NCBI GenBank assembly: GCA_902795555.1
Contig: CADBLV010000368.1
Coordinates: forward strand, 1 to 5,478
DNA length: 5,478 nt
Reading direction: 5' to 3'
Source of the DNA: an uncultured Eubacteriales bacterium
Lineage (GTDB): Bacteria; Bacillota_A; Clostridia; Christensenellales; Aristaeellaceae
A program made the position numbers and the translations under genes. The notes beneath the pieces are model-generated. The model made no database searches. It worked only from the letters and a program-made list of their open reading frames with translations, and was not told the origin of the DNA. Every line of letters starts with the position of its first letter. Within the stretch, counting starts at the first letter, position 1. Of the stretch, positions 5,120 through 5,478 are shown one piece after another.

Positions 5120-5478
5120 ATGGAAGTTTTAAGCAAACTGGATACAGAACAGCGCAATCCCGCCAGCGCGGAAATTGACCGGATGTCCACGGAGGACATG
5201 GTACGGATGATCAATGAAGAGGATCACAAATGCGCGGAGGCGGTGGGAAAGGTACTTCCCGAGATCGCCCGGAGCGTGGACCTGATTGAGGCTCAGGTGC
5301 GCCGCGGCGGAAGGCTGTTTTACGCGGGGGCCGGTACCTCCGGCCGGCTGGGCGTGCTGGATGCCGCCGAATGTCCTCCCACATACGGGGTGTCCCCCGA
5401 TCTGGTGGTAGGGCTGATCGCCGGCGGGGCACCCGCGCTTCTGAAAGCCGTGGAAGGGGCAGAGGACAGTCCGGAACT
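5120..5478 (+). CDS. murQ: N-acetylmuramic acid 6-phosphate etherase MurQ, C-terminus cut by window edge
   Basis: MurQ cleaves the D-lactyl ether of MurNAc-6-phosphate in the cytoplasm, giving GlcNAc-6-phosphate and D-lactate, the committed step in reuse of MurNAc. The window holds the first 119 of about 300 codons. The translation matches the family closely: [16 protein letters not shown] (9-24), INEEDH (31-36), [17 protein letters not shown] (62-78, the SIS-domain sugar-phosphate loop), [10 protein letters not shown] (81-90), VVGLIAGG (96-103) and VEGAED (111-116). Glu84 and Glu115 correspond to the two catalytic glutamates reported for E. coli MurQ (Glu83, Glu114), so this part of the active site is intact. 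The gene runs divergently from the transport operon with a 379-base shared control region. Its promoter has paired dyad repeats. MurQ needs a phosphorylated substrate, so the cell must have a MurNAc kinase or a phosphorylating importer; neither is visible here. Confidence 0.97.
   Translation, partial: MEVLSKLDTEQRNPASAEIDRMSTEDMVRMINEEDHKCAEAVGKVLPEIARSVDLIEAQVRRGGRLFYAGAGTSGRLGVLDAAECPPTYGVSPDLVVGLIAGGAPALLKAVEGAEDSPE

Noticed and set aside
1..5478. CRISPR arrays, tRNA or rRNA genes, insertion sequences
   Set aside because: No regularly spaced repeats beyond the two operator-like copies, no tRNA-like folds, and no transposase motifs or flanking inverted repeats were seen.

Overview
This window looks like part of a peptidoglycan-salvage (N-acetylmuramic acid, MurNAc) locus from a GC-rich member of the Firmicutes/Clostridia. 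The grounds are strong AAGGAGG-type ribosome binding sites, CUT1 sugar permeases of the LplB/YtcP type with no ATPase gene beside them, a DUF3502-type solute-binding protein, and NamZ and MurQ homologues. A gut or rumen anaerobe of the Christensenellales kind is my guess from the style of the sequence. Nothing in the window proves it.

Layout. Positions 1-1061 (minus strand) hold the first 353 codons of a NamZ/DUF1343 (GH171) exo-beta-N-acetylmuramidase whose C-terminus runs off the left edge. A 168-base gap follows, with a rho-independent-type terminator at 1161-1194. Positions 1230-4740 (minus strand) form one transport operon. In transcription order it contains an LplB-like permease (4740-3754), a YtcP/AraQ-like permease (3734-2772) and an extracellular solute-binding protein (2681-1230). 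Positions 4741-5119 are a 379-base divergent control region. It contains an extended -10 promoter for the transport operon with a dyad at its start site, a long GC-rich leader, helically phased A-tracts, and two direct copies of a 26-bp dyad element. The second copy overlaps the -35 box of a plus-strand promoter. Positions 5120-5478 (plus strand) are the first 119 codons of murQ, MurNAc-6-phosphate etherase, cut by the right edge.

How the genes may work together. NamZ removes MurNAc from the non-reducing end of peptidoglycan fragments, and MurQ converts MurNAc-6-phosphate to GlcNAc-6-phosphate plus D-lactate. An ABC importer sits between them, where better-known systems use the PTS importer MurP. 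NamZ here has no signal peptide, and an in-frame stop just upstream rules out a longer N-terminus. I therefore infer that the importer brings in MurNAc-containing saccharides such as MurNAc-GlcNAc, that NamZ splits them in the cytoplasm, and that a sugar kinase outside the window (MurK-like) phosphorylates MurNAc for MurQ. The enzyme identities are well supported. The substrate of the transporter is inferred from position only.
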